Positions 49,963 to 58,252 of a DNA stretch of 64,000 bases are shown piece by piece. Source of the stretch: Lewinellaceae bacterium (GTDB lineage Bacteria; Bacteroidota; Bacteroidia; Chitinophagales; Saprospiraceae); assembly GCA_020636225.1 (NCBI GenBank), contig JACJYI010000008.1, forward strand, positions 124,001-188,000. The letters are read 5' to 3'. The first letter of the stretch is position 1; each line of letters starts with the position of its first letter. The notes under the pieces are model-generated. The model worked only from the letters and a program-made list of their open reading frames with translations, made no database searches and was not told the origin of the DNA. The translations under genes and the position numbers were made by a program.

Positions 49963-51210
49963 TCACTTCTCGAATTGTTTGAACAGGACAGAAGCATTGT
50001 GTCCACCGAATCCGAAGGTATTGCTGAGGGCGACACGAACCTTCCTTTCCTGGGCTTCATTGAAGGTCAGGTTCAGACGCGGATCGATCTCCGGATCATC
50101 TGTGAAGTGGTTGATGGTCGGCGGAATGTATCCATGCTGGATAGCCAGGATACAGGCGATGGCCTCGACTGCACCGGCGGCGCCCAGCAGATGGCCGGTC
50201 ATGGATTTGGTCGAGCTGACGTTGAGCTTGTAGGCCAGGTCGCCAAAGACCTTCTGGATGGCCTTTACCTCGGCAATGTCCCCCAATGGTGTAGAGGTGC
50301 CATGGACATTGACATAATCGATCTCCTCCGGATTGACACCGGCATCCTTCATGGTCTCGATCATGACATTGGTGGCCCCCAATCCGTCCGGATGGGGGGC
50401 GGTCATATGATAGGCATCAGCCGTCATGCCGCCACCGCAGACCTCCGCATAAATGGTGGCGCCACGTTTCAGGGCATGGTCCAGTTCTTCGAGGATCAAC
50501 GCACCGGCGCCTTCACCGAGGACGAATCCGTCCCGGTCCCGGTCAAAAGGTCTGGAGGCAGTTGTCGGGTCATCGTTGCGCTCGGAAAGTGCTTTCATGG
50601 CGTTGAATCCGCCCAGGCCCGCATGCGTGACCGCAGCTTCCGATCCACCGGTAATGATCAGGTCGGCACGCCCCATCCGGATGTAATCCATGGCGTTGAT
50701 CATCGCATGGTTGGAGGAAGCACAGGCAGACACGGTAGCATAGTTCACGCCACGGAAACCGTATTGGATGGAAATATGGCCGGCGGCAATATCCGTGATC
50801 ATTCGTGGAATGAGGAAGGGGCTGTATCGGGGCGTCCCGGATCCCTGGGCAAATGTTTCGATCTCCTTTTCCAGAGAGACCAGTCCGCCGATTCCGGACG
50901 CCCAGATCACCCCGGCCCGATCCTTGTTGATCTTCTCCAGATCCAGTCCTGAGGATGTCATCGCTTCAGCAACCGCGACCATCGCATACTGGCAGAACAG
51001 ATCCATCCGCCGGGCCTCTTTCTTGTCCATGGCCACTTCAGGATCGAAATCCTTCAATTCGCAGGCGAAATGGGTCTTGAACAGTGATGCATCAAAATGC
51101 GTGATTGGGCATGCGCCGCTTCGTCCAGCCTGCAAACCCTCATGGAATGCTGCGACTGAATTTCCGATCGGTGTGACGGCCCCAATGCCGGTGATAACCA
51201 CTCTTCTCAT
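49963..51210 (-). CDS. fabF: 3-oxoacyl-[acyl-carrier-protein] synthase II (FabF)
   Basis: Condensing enzyme that extends acyl chains in type II fatty-acid synthesis. The 415-residue product has the N-terminal RRVVITGIGAVTPIGNSVAA and the catalytic triad: Cys in NYATVSACASSNHAMINAM, His in VNVHGTSTPLGDIAEV and His in SSTKSMTGHLLGAAGAVEA. GPGG-like DGFVLGEGAGALILEEL is also present. All residues needed for activity are intact. It follows acpP in the standard acpP-fabF-rnc order with a 132-nt gap that includes a terminator hairpin. The start at ATG 51210 has no upstream in-frame alternative of merit. Confidence 0.97.
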   Translation of the reverse strand: MRRVVITGIGAVTPIGNSVAAFHEGLQAGRSGACPITHFDASLFKTHFACELKDFDPEVAMDKKEARRMDLFCQYAMVAVAEAMTSSGLDLEKINKDRAGVIWASGIGGLVSLEKEIETFAQGSGTPRYSPFLIPRMITDIAAGHISIQYGFRGVNYATVSACASSNHAMINAMDYIRMGRADLIITGGSEAAVTHAGLGGFNAMKALSERNDDPTTASRPFDRDRDGFVLGEGAGALILEELDHALKRGATIYAEVCGGGMTADAYHMTAPHPDGLGATNVMIETMKDAGVNPEEIDYVNVHGTSTPLGDIAEVKAIQKVFGDLAYKLNVSSTKSMTGHLLGAAGAVEAIACILAIQHGYIPPTINHFTDDPEIDPRLNLTFNEAQERKVRVALSNTFGFGGHNASVLFKQFEK

Positions 51211-51230
51211 ACGGGATCACTAGTTGGTGA

Positions 51231-51273
51231 AATAAAAAACCACAAATCACACGTAGTCCGCCGATTTGTGGTT
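51231..51273 (-). terminator. Intrinsic terminator between acpP and fabF
   Basis: On the reverse strand AACCACAAATC and GATTTGTGGTT form a perfect 11-bp stem with a 14-nt loop, followed by TTTTTTATT. The hairpin is 70 nt after acpP and 21 nt before the fabF ATG. A partial terminator here would explain the high acpP-to-fabF ratio expected for carrier protein. Confidence 0.75.
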
Positions 51274-51342
51274 CAGTACAGGATCGGACACCGGGTCACG
51301 CTCCAATACGATGCAGCCCGGGGATCGGAACTGCAAGGCGGA

Positions 51343-51582
51343 TTATGCCTCCAGGTTTTTCTCGAGGTAGCTGATCGCCTGTCCGACGGTTTGGATGTTC
51401 TCGGCTTCCTCATCCGGGATGGAGATATCAAATTCTTTTTCGAACTCCATAATGAGCTCTACCGTATCCAAGGAATCCGCGCCAAGATCATTGGTGAAAC
51501 TGGCTTCCAGGGTGACTTGAGAGTCATCGACGCCCAGTTTCTCGACAATGATATTCTTTACACGTTCAGCAACGTTAGACAT
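51343..51582 (-). CDS. acpP: Acyl carrier protein AcpP
   Basis: Carrier protein whose Ser is loaded with 4'-phosphopantetheine and shuttles acyl intermediates between Fab enzymes. The 79-residue product has the motif LGADSLDTVELIMEFEKEFD, with the modified Ser in DSL. It is small, acidic and abundant. The start is ATG 51582 (MSNVAERVKNIIVEKLGV). It begins the acpP-fabF-rnc order; a good promoter (TTTG-N19-TTTCTTTG) stands 32 nt upstream, and a terminator lies between acpP and fabF. Pyruvate kinase is divergent from it. Confidence 0.97.
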   Translation of the reverse strand: MSNVAERVKNIIVEKLGVDDSQVTLEASFTNDLGADSLDTVELIMEFEKEFDISIPDEEAENIQTVGQAISYLEKNLEA

Positions 51583-51614
51583 GGTCAGTCTTTTAAGTGA
51601 TTAGAAAAGTTGTG

Positions 51615-51645
51615 CAAAGAAACCAAAAGCACCCCGTTTCCCAAA
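51615..51645 (-). promoter_or_regulatory. Promoter of acpP (TTTG-N19-TTTCTTTG)
   Basis: On the reverse strand TTTG (51645-51642) is followed after 19 nt by TTTCTTTG (51622-51615), which matches TAnnTTTG except at the second base. Both elements are at standard spacing, 32 nt before the acpP ATG. Confidence 0.55.
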
Positions 51646-51795
51646 GCATTTGCGTTTTTTTTATAGTGAGCATGCAGGAGCTCCCCGCACCGGAGATACC
51701 GCGCTGGCGAGTTCATGAAGCAATCCTCCAATTGTAGATGGGCAACGGAAATCAAAGGATAAGGTATTCTTAACCCCGGCATGCCCATCTCATCG

Positions 51796-51803
51796 TATCT
51801 TTG
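51796..51803 (+). promoter_or_regulatory. -7 promoter box (TATCTTTG) of pyruvate kinase
   Basis: TATCTTTG is a full TAnnTTTG match, 34 nt before the ATG at 51838. The in-frame ATG at 51805 is only 1 nt from the box and adds 11 residues with no family counterpart, so it is unlikely to be used. Confidence 0.5.
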
Positions 51804-51837
51804 AATGATTATTGTAACAAGTACACGAACCTTTGCC

Positions 51838-53271
51838 ATGGATATTGTCGACAAACAGTTCACCAAGATCGTTGCCACCGTTGGTCCCGCTTCGAGTTCC
51901 TACGATATGCTCAGGGAACTGGTCCGGGAAGGTGTGAATGTCTTCCGTCTCAATTTCTCCCATGGGACCCATGAGGACCATGCCAAGGTGATCGAACATA
52001 TCCTGGCAATCAATGAGGAATGCAAGACGCACGTCGGGATCCTGGCCGACCTGCAGGGACCGAAGCTCCGGGTCGGGATCATGGAAGGAGAAGGGTTGAC
52101 GATTCAGCCGGGAGATATCCTCACGTTTGTCCAGGAGGAATGCCTGGGCAATCAGGACAGGATCTACATGAGCTACGAAGGGTTCGCCAAGGACGTCGTT
52201 CCAGGTGAACGCGTACTGGTGGACGATGGGAAGATCGTCCTGGAGGTAGTCTCCACCAACATGACGGATGAGGTAAAACTGAAGGTGCTGTTCGGTGGTA
52301 TCCTCAAATCCAACAAGGGCGTCAATCTTCCGGATACCCAGGTGTCCCTTCCCAGCCTGACCGTCAAGGACCGGGAGGATCTGGACTTCATCCTGTCCAA
52401 GCCCGTCAATTGGATCGCCCTGTCCTTTGTCCGCTCACCGGACGACCTCATCGACTTGCGTCAACGGATCGAGGCGCGCAACCATCCGGCGAAGATCATT
52501 GCCAAGATCGAGAAGCCCGAGGCGGTCAAAGAGATCGATCAGATCATTCGACAGAGCAATGGGATCATGATCGCCAGGGGCGATCTTGCCGTCGAGGTAC
52601 CCATGGAGCGCCTGCCGATCATCCAGAAGGATATCATCAATCTCTGTATCCAATGGGCTCGCCCCGTGATCGTGGCTACGCAGATGATGGAAAGTATGAT
52701 CACCAATCCATCGCCGACCCGGGCGGAGATCACGGATGTGGCCAACGCCGTGCTCGATGGGGCAGATGCGCTGATGCTCAGTGGCGAGACAGCTGTCGGG
52801 ATGCACCCGGCAAAGGTGATCCATGCCATGAATGCCATCATTTCCGAAGTGGAGAAACGTTACAGTATCCAGGGTAGAAGGCCGTTTCCTTCCCCGAAAT
52901 CATCCACCTTCCTGTCCGATGCCGTTTGCTTCAACGCGGCGAAGGTGGCGGAAGAGGTAGGTGCCAAGGCGATCGTGGGCATGACCACCTCAGGATATAC
53001 CGCCTTCAAGGTCTCCAGTTACCGGCCGGCGTGCAAGATCTATATCTTCAGTGAGCAGACCCTGATGCTGGCCACCTTGAACCTCGTCTGGGGCGTGCAC
53101 GGTTATTACTATGACAAGTTCACCTCCACGGACGAGACCATCAATGATTCCATGGCCATCCTGAAGGAGAACGGGCGGGTCAAAGAAGGCGATGTGATCA
53201 TCAATACGGCAAGTATGCCCCTCCATGCCAGGTTGCGAACCAATATGTTGAAGGTTTCTGTCGTTGATTAA
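51838..53271 (+). CDS. pyk: Pyruvate kinase
   Basis: Last glycolytic enzyme: phosphoenolpyruvate plus ADP gives pyruvate plus ATP. The 477-residue product (ATG 51838, MDIVDKQFTKIVATVGPASS) has VGPASSSYDMLRELVREGVN, NVFRLNFSHGTHEDHAKVIE, the active-site segment IIAKIEKPEAVKEIDQIIRQ, GIMIARGDLAVEVPMERLPI and QMMESMITNPSPTRAEITDV. The C-terminal domain has GAKAIVGMTTSGYTAFKVSS. The catalytic Lys (IAKIEKPEA) and metal ligands (Glu, Asp in MIARGDL) are intact. The start is based on the promoter box. Divergent from acpP. No allosteric conclusions are drawn. Confidence 0.96.
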   Translation: MDIVDKQFTKIVATVGPASSSYDMLRELVREGVNVFRLNFSHGTHEDHAKVIEHILAINEECKTHVGILADLQGPKLRVGIMEGEGLTIQPGDILTFVQEECLGNQDRIYMSYEGFAKDVVPGERVLVDDGKIVLEVVSTNMTDEVKLKVLFGGILKSNKGVNLPDTQVSLPSLTVKDREDLDFILSKPVNWIALSFVRSPDDLIDLRQRIEARNHPAKIIAKIEKPEAVKEIDQIIRQSNGIMIARGDLAVEVPMERLPIIQKDIINLCIQWARPVIVATQMMESMITNPSPTRAEITDVANAVLDGADALMLSGETAVGMHPAKVIHAMNAIISEVEKRYSIQGRRPFPSPKSSTFLSDAVCFNAAKVAEEVGAKAIVGMTTSGYTAFKVSSYRPACKIYIFSEQTLMLATLNLVWGVHGYYYDKFTSTDETINDSMAILKENGRVKEGDVIINTASMPLHARLRTNMLKVSVVD

Positions 53272-53354
53272 CCGCGAATGCGGACCTTTGGTATGAATTT
53301 TTCCCCGTGCAGGGTGCATCTTGATCCATCGGGATTCCACCAGTATTGAATTTG

Positions 53355-55061
53355 ATGACCAACCAGTTGAATCATTTCCTGTTCCATTCCATCTTGACAA
53401 CCTTCCTGCTGGTGCAGGTTGCCACTGGTCAGAATACACGTATACCGGAACAGGACCTGTCCGATCAATCGGCATTTATCGAGGCCAATCGGGAGATGAT
53501 CCTGGGTAACCTGGAAAAGGCGGAATCCCAGTTCACCGATCTGGTCAGGAAGCATCCCGACCAGGCGGCCATCTTTTATGCGCTGGCCCAGATCCAGTTC
53601 GCAAGGGAGGACTTTCCGAATGCACTGACGAACATCAGAAAGGCAAGGGGGCTGGATATGGATAACGTCTGGTATGCCATTCTGGAGGGGGATATCCTCG
53701 AGCAGACCGGGCGATACCAGGATGCCGCCAACCTGTTTGCCCAACTGGCCAGGTCCCATCCCAAGGAGGAACACTATTACGAGCAGTGGGCATTCTTCCT
53801 GATCAAGGCAGGTAACGCCAACGGCGCCATTGACGTTTATGGCCAAATGGAGCAGGAGCTGGGTTTCCAGGAGGACATCAGTCGCAAGAAATACATGCTT
53901 TACCGGGGGATGGGCCAATTCGAGAAGGCGGGTCAGGTCCTGGAGGAGGTGGTGCGCCGGCAACCCTGGAATCTGGAAGTGCAGTATACCCTGGCCGCAT
54001 TCTATGAGGAGAATGGAGCAACCGCAAAGGCCAGGCAGTGGTATCAGTCTATTCTGGATGACCATCCAGGGGAATCGGAGGCCAGGCTGGCATTGGCGAG
54101 GATGGCCAATCCTGCCAATCCGGATGGTCCGTTGTTGGGACTCGGGCCCATTTTTCAGGATCCCAAGGCTGACCTGGACGAAAAGATCAAAACCATCATC
54201 CCGTATATCCAGGCATACGCCAATCAGCAGGATGTATCCCTTGGTCAGGATCTGGATTCATTGGCCCGATTGCTTGATGATACACACCCTGGCAATGCCA
54301 AGGTGGCCAGTATCCTGGGAGACCTTGCCTTCTATCGGCAGGACTATCGATCGGCCATTGCCGCCTACCAAAAGGCACTGGAACGAGAAAGGACCATCTA
54401 TCCCATTTGGGATCAGTTGCTCCAGGCCCTGAGTCTCTCCCATGCCTATGCCGAACAGGTAGATATTGCCGAACAGGCATTGGACGTCTTCCCCAATCAG
54501 GGAAAGGTTCACTATTATCTGGCGGAAGGCTTCCTGGAGGCCGGTCGCCCCGAAGATGCCCTCTCCACGATTCACGTAGCCCGACTGATGGCGGGGAAGG
54601 ATGGGTTTCTGCTCTATCACCTGGCGATCTTGCAAGGACGTGCCAATGCCCGGATGGGACAGGCGGAGATGGCCGCCAGTGCATTCACGCAGGCCCTGGC
54701 CTTGAATCCTGGCGGGGCAGAGGCCCTGGCCTATCGGAGCCTGTCCCTTCGTGATCCCGGACAGAAATGCGCGGATGCCCAGCAATCAGCACAGACAGCC
54801 CCGGCCAATGAGGTGGTTCGTTTTGCACTTGCCGATTGTGCCTTCAGCAAGGGGGATTACAATGAGGCCAGACAACAACTGGAAGGTCTGATCTCAGGGA
54901 CAGAATACCCGCATCCGAACTGGGAAGAACTTCTGGGGGATACCCTGGCCCTCACCGGCAACATCCAGGGTGCATTGACCTACTGGCAAAAAGCAGCAGA
55001 TCACGGCAGTGCATCCCCGAATCTGGCCAGGAAAATCGCCAATCTCCGTTATGAAGAATAG
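53355..55061 (+). CDS. Secreted tetratricopeptide-repeat protein
   Basis: A 568-residue protein with a signal peptide (MTNQLNHFLFHSILTTFLLV, then QVATGQ) and about ten TPR units, e.g. REMILGNLEKAESQFTDLVR, AAIFYALAQIQFAREDFPNA, GDILEQTGRYQDAANLFAQL, KAGQVLEEVVRRQPWNLEVQ, LGDLAFYRQDYRSAIAAYQK, MGQAEMAASAFTQALALNPG and FSKGDYNEARQQLEGLISGT. This is a periplasmic helical-scaffold protein that could collect partner proteins. It begins an operon whose next genes are an outer-membrane lipoprotein (DUF4292, 11-nt overlap), EnvC (17-nt) and HflX (4-nt). The ATG at 53355 is chosen over the TTG at 53346. Function beyond scaffolding unknown. Confidence 0.8.
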   Translation: MTNQLNHFLFHSILTTFLLVQVATGQNTRIPEQDLSDQSAFIEANREMILGNLEKAESQFTDLVRKHPDQAAIFYALAQIQFAREDFPNALTNIRKARGLDMDNVWYAILEGDILEQTGRYQDAANLFAQLARSHPKEEHYYEQWAFFLIKAGNANGAIDVYGQMEQELGFQEDISRKKYMLYRGMGQFEKAGQVLEEVVRRQPWNLEVQYTLAAFYEENGATAKARQWYQSILDDHPGESEARLALARMANPANPDGPLLGLGPIFQDPKADLDEKIKTIIPYIQAYANQQDVSLGQDLDSLARLLDDTHPGNAKVASILGDLAFYRQDYRSAIAAYQKALERERTIYPIWDQLLQALSLSHAYAEQVDIAEQALDVFPNQGKVHYYLAEGFLEAGRPEDALSTIHVARLMAGKDGFLLYHLAILQGRANARMGQAEMAASAFTQALALNPGGAEALAYRSLSLRDPGQKCADAQQSAQTAPANEVVRFALADCAFSKGDYNEARQQLEGLISGTEYPHPNWEELLGDTLALTGNIQGALTYWQKAADHGSASPNLARKIANLRYEE

Positions 55062-55818
55062 GATGACGGGGCCAGGCCTGATCCTGATGCTACTCCTGTT
55101 CCTGGTCCATGTCGGCTGCCATCGCAAGGTGGCGGTGCCCCTGGAAACGGTCGAGCGAACAGATATTCGTTCCTTCCTGGAACAGGGGCCATACCAATGG
55201 GATTGGTACTCCTGTACCGGTACCGCCAACATGCAGTCCAGTTTGTTTTCAGGGTCAGGCCAATATACCCTCCGCATGAAGAGAGACAGCCTGCTTTGGG
55301 TGGCTGTGCGGTTTGTCGGTATCGAAGTGGCCCGGATTCAGGCCGATCGGGATTCCATGGTCATCCTCAATCGGTTTGAACGCAACGTGGAGGTTTACAG
55401 CTGGGAGGAAGTCACCCGCCGGACCGGATTTCCTGCTTCGTTGGATGCGGTCCAGCGCACAGTGCTTGGCTGGTTGCCGATCATCCCATCTGCGTTGCAG
55501 ACCGTGGATTCGAACGATCGTTCAGTCAATGTGATGGGAAAGGAAGGAGCGATCCAGATGATGGCCAGTCTCATCGAACCGGATCTGATTCCACGGAGTT
55601 GCCAGTTTCGGGACACCGGATCAGGTGCCGTGGCGGAAGGGAGCCAGGTGATTGCGGAGGACAACCTCCCGGGAGTTGTTCCTGCAGAAAGGACCTGGGA
55701 TATGCGGCAGGATGACCAGTCCCGCTTATTTTTACAGATTCATGTCCAAGATCCCTCGTTTACCGGACCGCTCTCCTTTCCGTTTGATATACCCGAACGG
55801 TATGCGCGTTATCGTTAG
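55051..55818 (+). CDS. DUF4292-family lipoprotein
   Basis: A 255-residue lipoprotein with a lipobox LVHVGC (MKNRMTGPGLILMLLLFLVH followed by VGC). The mature part has CTGTANMQSSLFSGSGQYTL, RFVGIEVARIQADRDSMVIL, NRFERNVEVYSWEEVTR and a beta-rich C-terminal half ending FTGPLSFPFDIPERYARY. The pattern is that of DUF4292, a Bacteroidota family related in fold to outer-membrane lipoproteins of the LolA/LolB type, which bind lipids or lipoproteins. Start: ATG 55051; the upstream in-frame ATG at 55009 is within the TPR gene. It overlaps the TPR gene by 11 nt and EnvC by 17 nt, so all are co-translated. A role in outer-membrane delivery is inference. Confidence 0.8.
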   Translation: MKNRMTGPGLILMLLLFLVHVGCHRKVAVPLETVERTDIRSFLEQGPYQWDWYSCTGTANMQSSLFSGSGQYTLRMKRDSLLWVAVRFVGIEVARIQADRDSMVILNRFERNVEVYSWEEVTRRTGFPASLDAVQRTVLGWLPIIPSALQTVDSNDRSVNVMGKEGAIQMMASLIEPDLIPRSCQFRDTGSGAVAEGSQVIAEDNLPGVVPAERTWDMRQDDQSRLFLQIHVQDPSFTGPLSFPFDIPERYARYR

Positions 55819-57034
55819 TAGCCTCCTGCTCCTGCTGTCCACATGTTTGTTGGCACAGAGCAGCAAGGATCTGAAAGCTGACCGGGAGGCATTGCTCCGG
55901 AATATCAAGCTGACCGAGCAGGCCCTGGAAGGAGTCAGGACCCAGGAAAAACGATCACTGACCGAGCTCCTGTTGCTGGAAGAGCAGGTGGTCGGGCGTG
56001 AGGCGGGTATTCGGATGCTTCATGAAGAACTTGCTGTCCTCAGGAAGGAAATGAATGACATAGAGGTCCGGATCCGCGAAGCGGAGGGAGCCCGCGAGCA
56101 GGCTTTGAACACCTATCGGCGATTGACCAGGTATCGGCTCTACTATCGCCTGTCCGATCTTTCACCGGTGATGTACATCCTCGCGGCGCCGCAATGGCAG
56201 GTCCTGTTCCAGAGGATGTTCCTGTTCGATCGCCTGGCCCTTCGCAGCAGGGAAATGGCCCGACAGTACCGGGATAAGCAGGCGGAACTGGCCAGGTTGC
56301 ACAAGGCACAGCAAGGACGACAGGACGAAGTGAGTGAAGTGCTGGCCCTCGAGGGACGCCAGCAACAGCAATTGCTGCTCGAGAAGAAAGAACATGAGAA
56401 TCTGATCAACCGGTTCAGGAAGGATTCGCAATCGCTCACCGAGCAGTTGGCTCGCCAGTCAAGGGAGCGGGAGCGACTGGAGGAAGCGATTGCTGCTTTG
56501 ATTCGAAAGGAGATCGAGGCTGAGAAGAAAGCCAGGGCGAAACCCTCGGGGTCAAAGAAGACCACGAGATCTGCCGGTGAACTTTCCTCTGCTCCCGAGA
56601 TCGTGGCCCTGTCAGGCAGTTTCGAACAGGCGAAAGGGCGACTGGGCTGGCCGATCAGCAAGGGGGCGATCGTGCGAAAATTCGGTCCGCAACAGCATCC
56701 TTCCCTTCCACAGATCAAGATCAATAATACAGGAATCGATTTTCGAACGGAACCCTCGGCACCGGTCATGGCCGTTCATGAGGGTGTGATCACAGGAATC
56801 CAGTGGGTGCCCGGATACGCACACACCATGATCATCCGACATGGCAGCTATTATTCGGTATATTCCAATATGGAGACCGTTAAGGGCGTCAAAGGGGATC
56901 GGATCAAGGCCGGAGATCAGGTAGGCACAGCTGCCGTCAATCCGGTCAGCGGAGCATCAGAGATCCATTTTGAGATCTGGAAGGGAAAGAACCGGGAGAA
57001 TCCGGCGAATTGGTTAACCAAGAAGAAATCATGA
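55802..57034 (+). CDS. EnvC-like murein hydrolase activator with degenerate LytM (M23) domain
   Basis: A 410-residue periplasmic protein: signal peptide (MRVIVSSLLLLLSTCLLAQ), a coiled-coil region (about residues 20-265, heptad-rich with KADREALLRNIKLTEQALEG, EELAVLRKEMNDIEVRIREA) and a C-terminal LytM domain (about 290-400). The catalytic metal site is not intact: the first His of the HxxxD motif is Asn309 (NTGID), the His in the Y-x-H segment is Asn356 (YSNM), and HxH is E387-I-H389. So it is most likely a non-enzymatic activator of a peptidoglycan amidase, as E. coli EnvC is. Start ATG 55802 lies within the DUF4292 gene. The 3' end overlaps hflX by 4 nt. Confidence 0.85.
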   Translation: MRVIVSSLLLLLSTCLLAQSSKDLKADREALLRNIKLTEQALEGVRTQEKRSLTELLLLEEQVVGREAGIRMLHEELAVLRKEMNDIEVRIREAEGAREQALNTYRRLTRYRLYYRLSDLSPVMYILAAPQWQVLFQRMFLFDRLALRSREMARQYRDKQAELARLHKAQQGRQDEVSEVLALEGRQQQQLLLEKKEHENLINRFRKDSQSLTEQLARQSRERERLEEAIAALIRKEIEAEKKARAKPSGSKKTTRSAGELSSAPEIVALSGSFEQAKGRLGWPISKGAIVRKFGPQQHPSLPQIKINNTGIDFRTEPSAPVMAVHEGVITGIQWVPGYAHTMIIRHGSYYSVYSNMETVKGVKGDRIKAGDQVGTAAVNPVSGASEIHFEIWKGKNRENPANWLTKKKS

Positions 57035-58251
57035 CAATGTCAGGTACAGGTTGGAATGTCGGGACCAGCTCGAAAGGGCTTTCCGGAAGTGAGCAGGAAA
57101 AAGCTGTTCTGGTCGGGGTGATCCTCCAGGGCCAGCCGGAGTCGCAGGTCATGGAGTATCTCGATGAATTGGAGTTTCTCGCCCATACTGCCGGCGCCAC
57201 CACGCTGCGCCGCTTTACCCAGAAGCTGGCCCAGCCGGACAGCCGAACCTTTATCGGCAAAGGGAAATTGGAAGAGATCGCCGCCTATGTCGAGCTCAAG
57301 GAAATTGACCTGGTCATTTTCGATGACGATCTCAGTGGCAAGCAGGTCAACCTCCTGGAAACTGCCCTGAAGGTGAAGATCGTGGATCGCAGTACGCTGA
57401 TTCTGGACATTTTTGCCAATCGGGCCCAGACCGCCCAGGCAAAAACGCAGGTCGAACTGGCCCAGATGCAATATCTCCTGCCACGACTGCGCGGACTCTG
57501 GACCCACCTCGAACGCCAACGAGGGGGCATAGGCATGCGGGGGCCCGGGGAAAAGGAAATCGAAACCGACCGGCGGATCGTCAGGGACAAGATCGCCCAG
57601 CTGAAGAAAGACCTGGAAAAGATCGAACGCCAGAACCTGACCCAGCGCAAGAATCGGGGAGCCATGGTCCGAGCGGCGCTGGTGGGTTACACCAACGTCG
57701 GCAAATCCACCCTGATGAACATCCTCAGCAAGTCGGAGGTATTTGCGGAGAACAAGCTATTTGCCACCCTGGATACGACGGTGAGGAAGGTCGTCTGGGA
57801 CGCCATGCCATTCCTGCTGTCGGATACGGTCGGATTCATCCGCAAGCTGCCACACCATCTTGTCGAAAGTTTCAAATCTACCCTGGATGAGGTCCGGGAA
57901 AGCGACCTGCTCATTCATGTGGTCGACCTGGCGCATCCCCAATACGAGGACCATATCCGGACGGTCACCGAGACCCTCAATGAACTCAATGCCGGTGAAA
58001 AGGAGCTCTTCCTGGTGTTCAACAAACTGGATGCCTACCGGGATACCTACTTTGATGAACGCCTGGACGAGGAAACGCGCCAGGAGATCGAGGCCGAACT
58101 CCGGCAATCCCTCATCAGCCAGTATGGTGAAGAGATCGCCCTGATCTCCGCCCATACCGGAGAGGGTGTTACCGAATTGCGTGAACGCCTGGCCGGTCGG
58201 ATTCGCGAAATATATCGGATCCGATACCCGTATCAGGAGAAGCACTGGTAG
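57031..58251 (+). CDS. hflX: GTPase HflX
   Basis: Ribosome-associated GTPase that rescues or splits stalled 70S ribosomes, including after heat stress. The 406-residue product starts at ATG 57031, overlapping the EnvC stop (ATGA). Features: N-terminal HflX domain with ELEFLAHTAGATTLRRFTQK, IGKGKLEEIAAYVELKEIDL and GIGMRGPGEKEIETDRRIV; G-domain motifs GYTNVGKSTLMN (G1), DTVGFIRKLPHHLVESFKST (G3) and VFNKLD (NKxD, G4); and LISAHTGEG (G5). All motifs are intact. It closes the TPR-DUF4292-EnvC-HflX operon; a link between an envelope operon and a ribosome GTPase is unusual. The neighbouring GT-C-like gene ends 1 nt away on the other strand. Confidence 0.95.
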   Translation: MTMSGTGWNVGTSSKGLSGSEQEKAVLVGVILQGQPESQVMEYLDELEFLAHTAGATTLRRFTQKLAQPDSRTFIGKGKLEEIAAYVELKEIDLVIFDDDLSGKQVNLLETALKVKIVDRSTLILDIFANRAQTAQAKTQVELAQMQYLLPRLRGLWTHLERQRGGIGMRGPGEKEIETDRRIVRDKIAQLKKDLEKIERQNLTQRKNRGAMVRAALVGYTNVGKSTLMNILSKSEVFAENKLFATLDTTVRKVVWDAMPFLLSDTVGFIRKLPHHLVESFKSTLDEVRESDLLIHVVDLAHPQYEDHIRTVTETLNELNAGEKELFLVFNKLDAYRDTYFDERLDEETRQEIEAELRQSLISQYGEEIALISAHTGEGVTELRERLAGRIREIYRIRYPYQEKHW

Positions 58252-58252
58252 A

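Noticed and set aside
49975..50952. 325-codon forward ORF opposite fabF
   Set aside because: fabF active-site residues are intact on the reverse strand; the forward ORF is a shadow.
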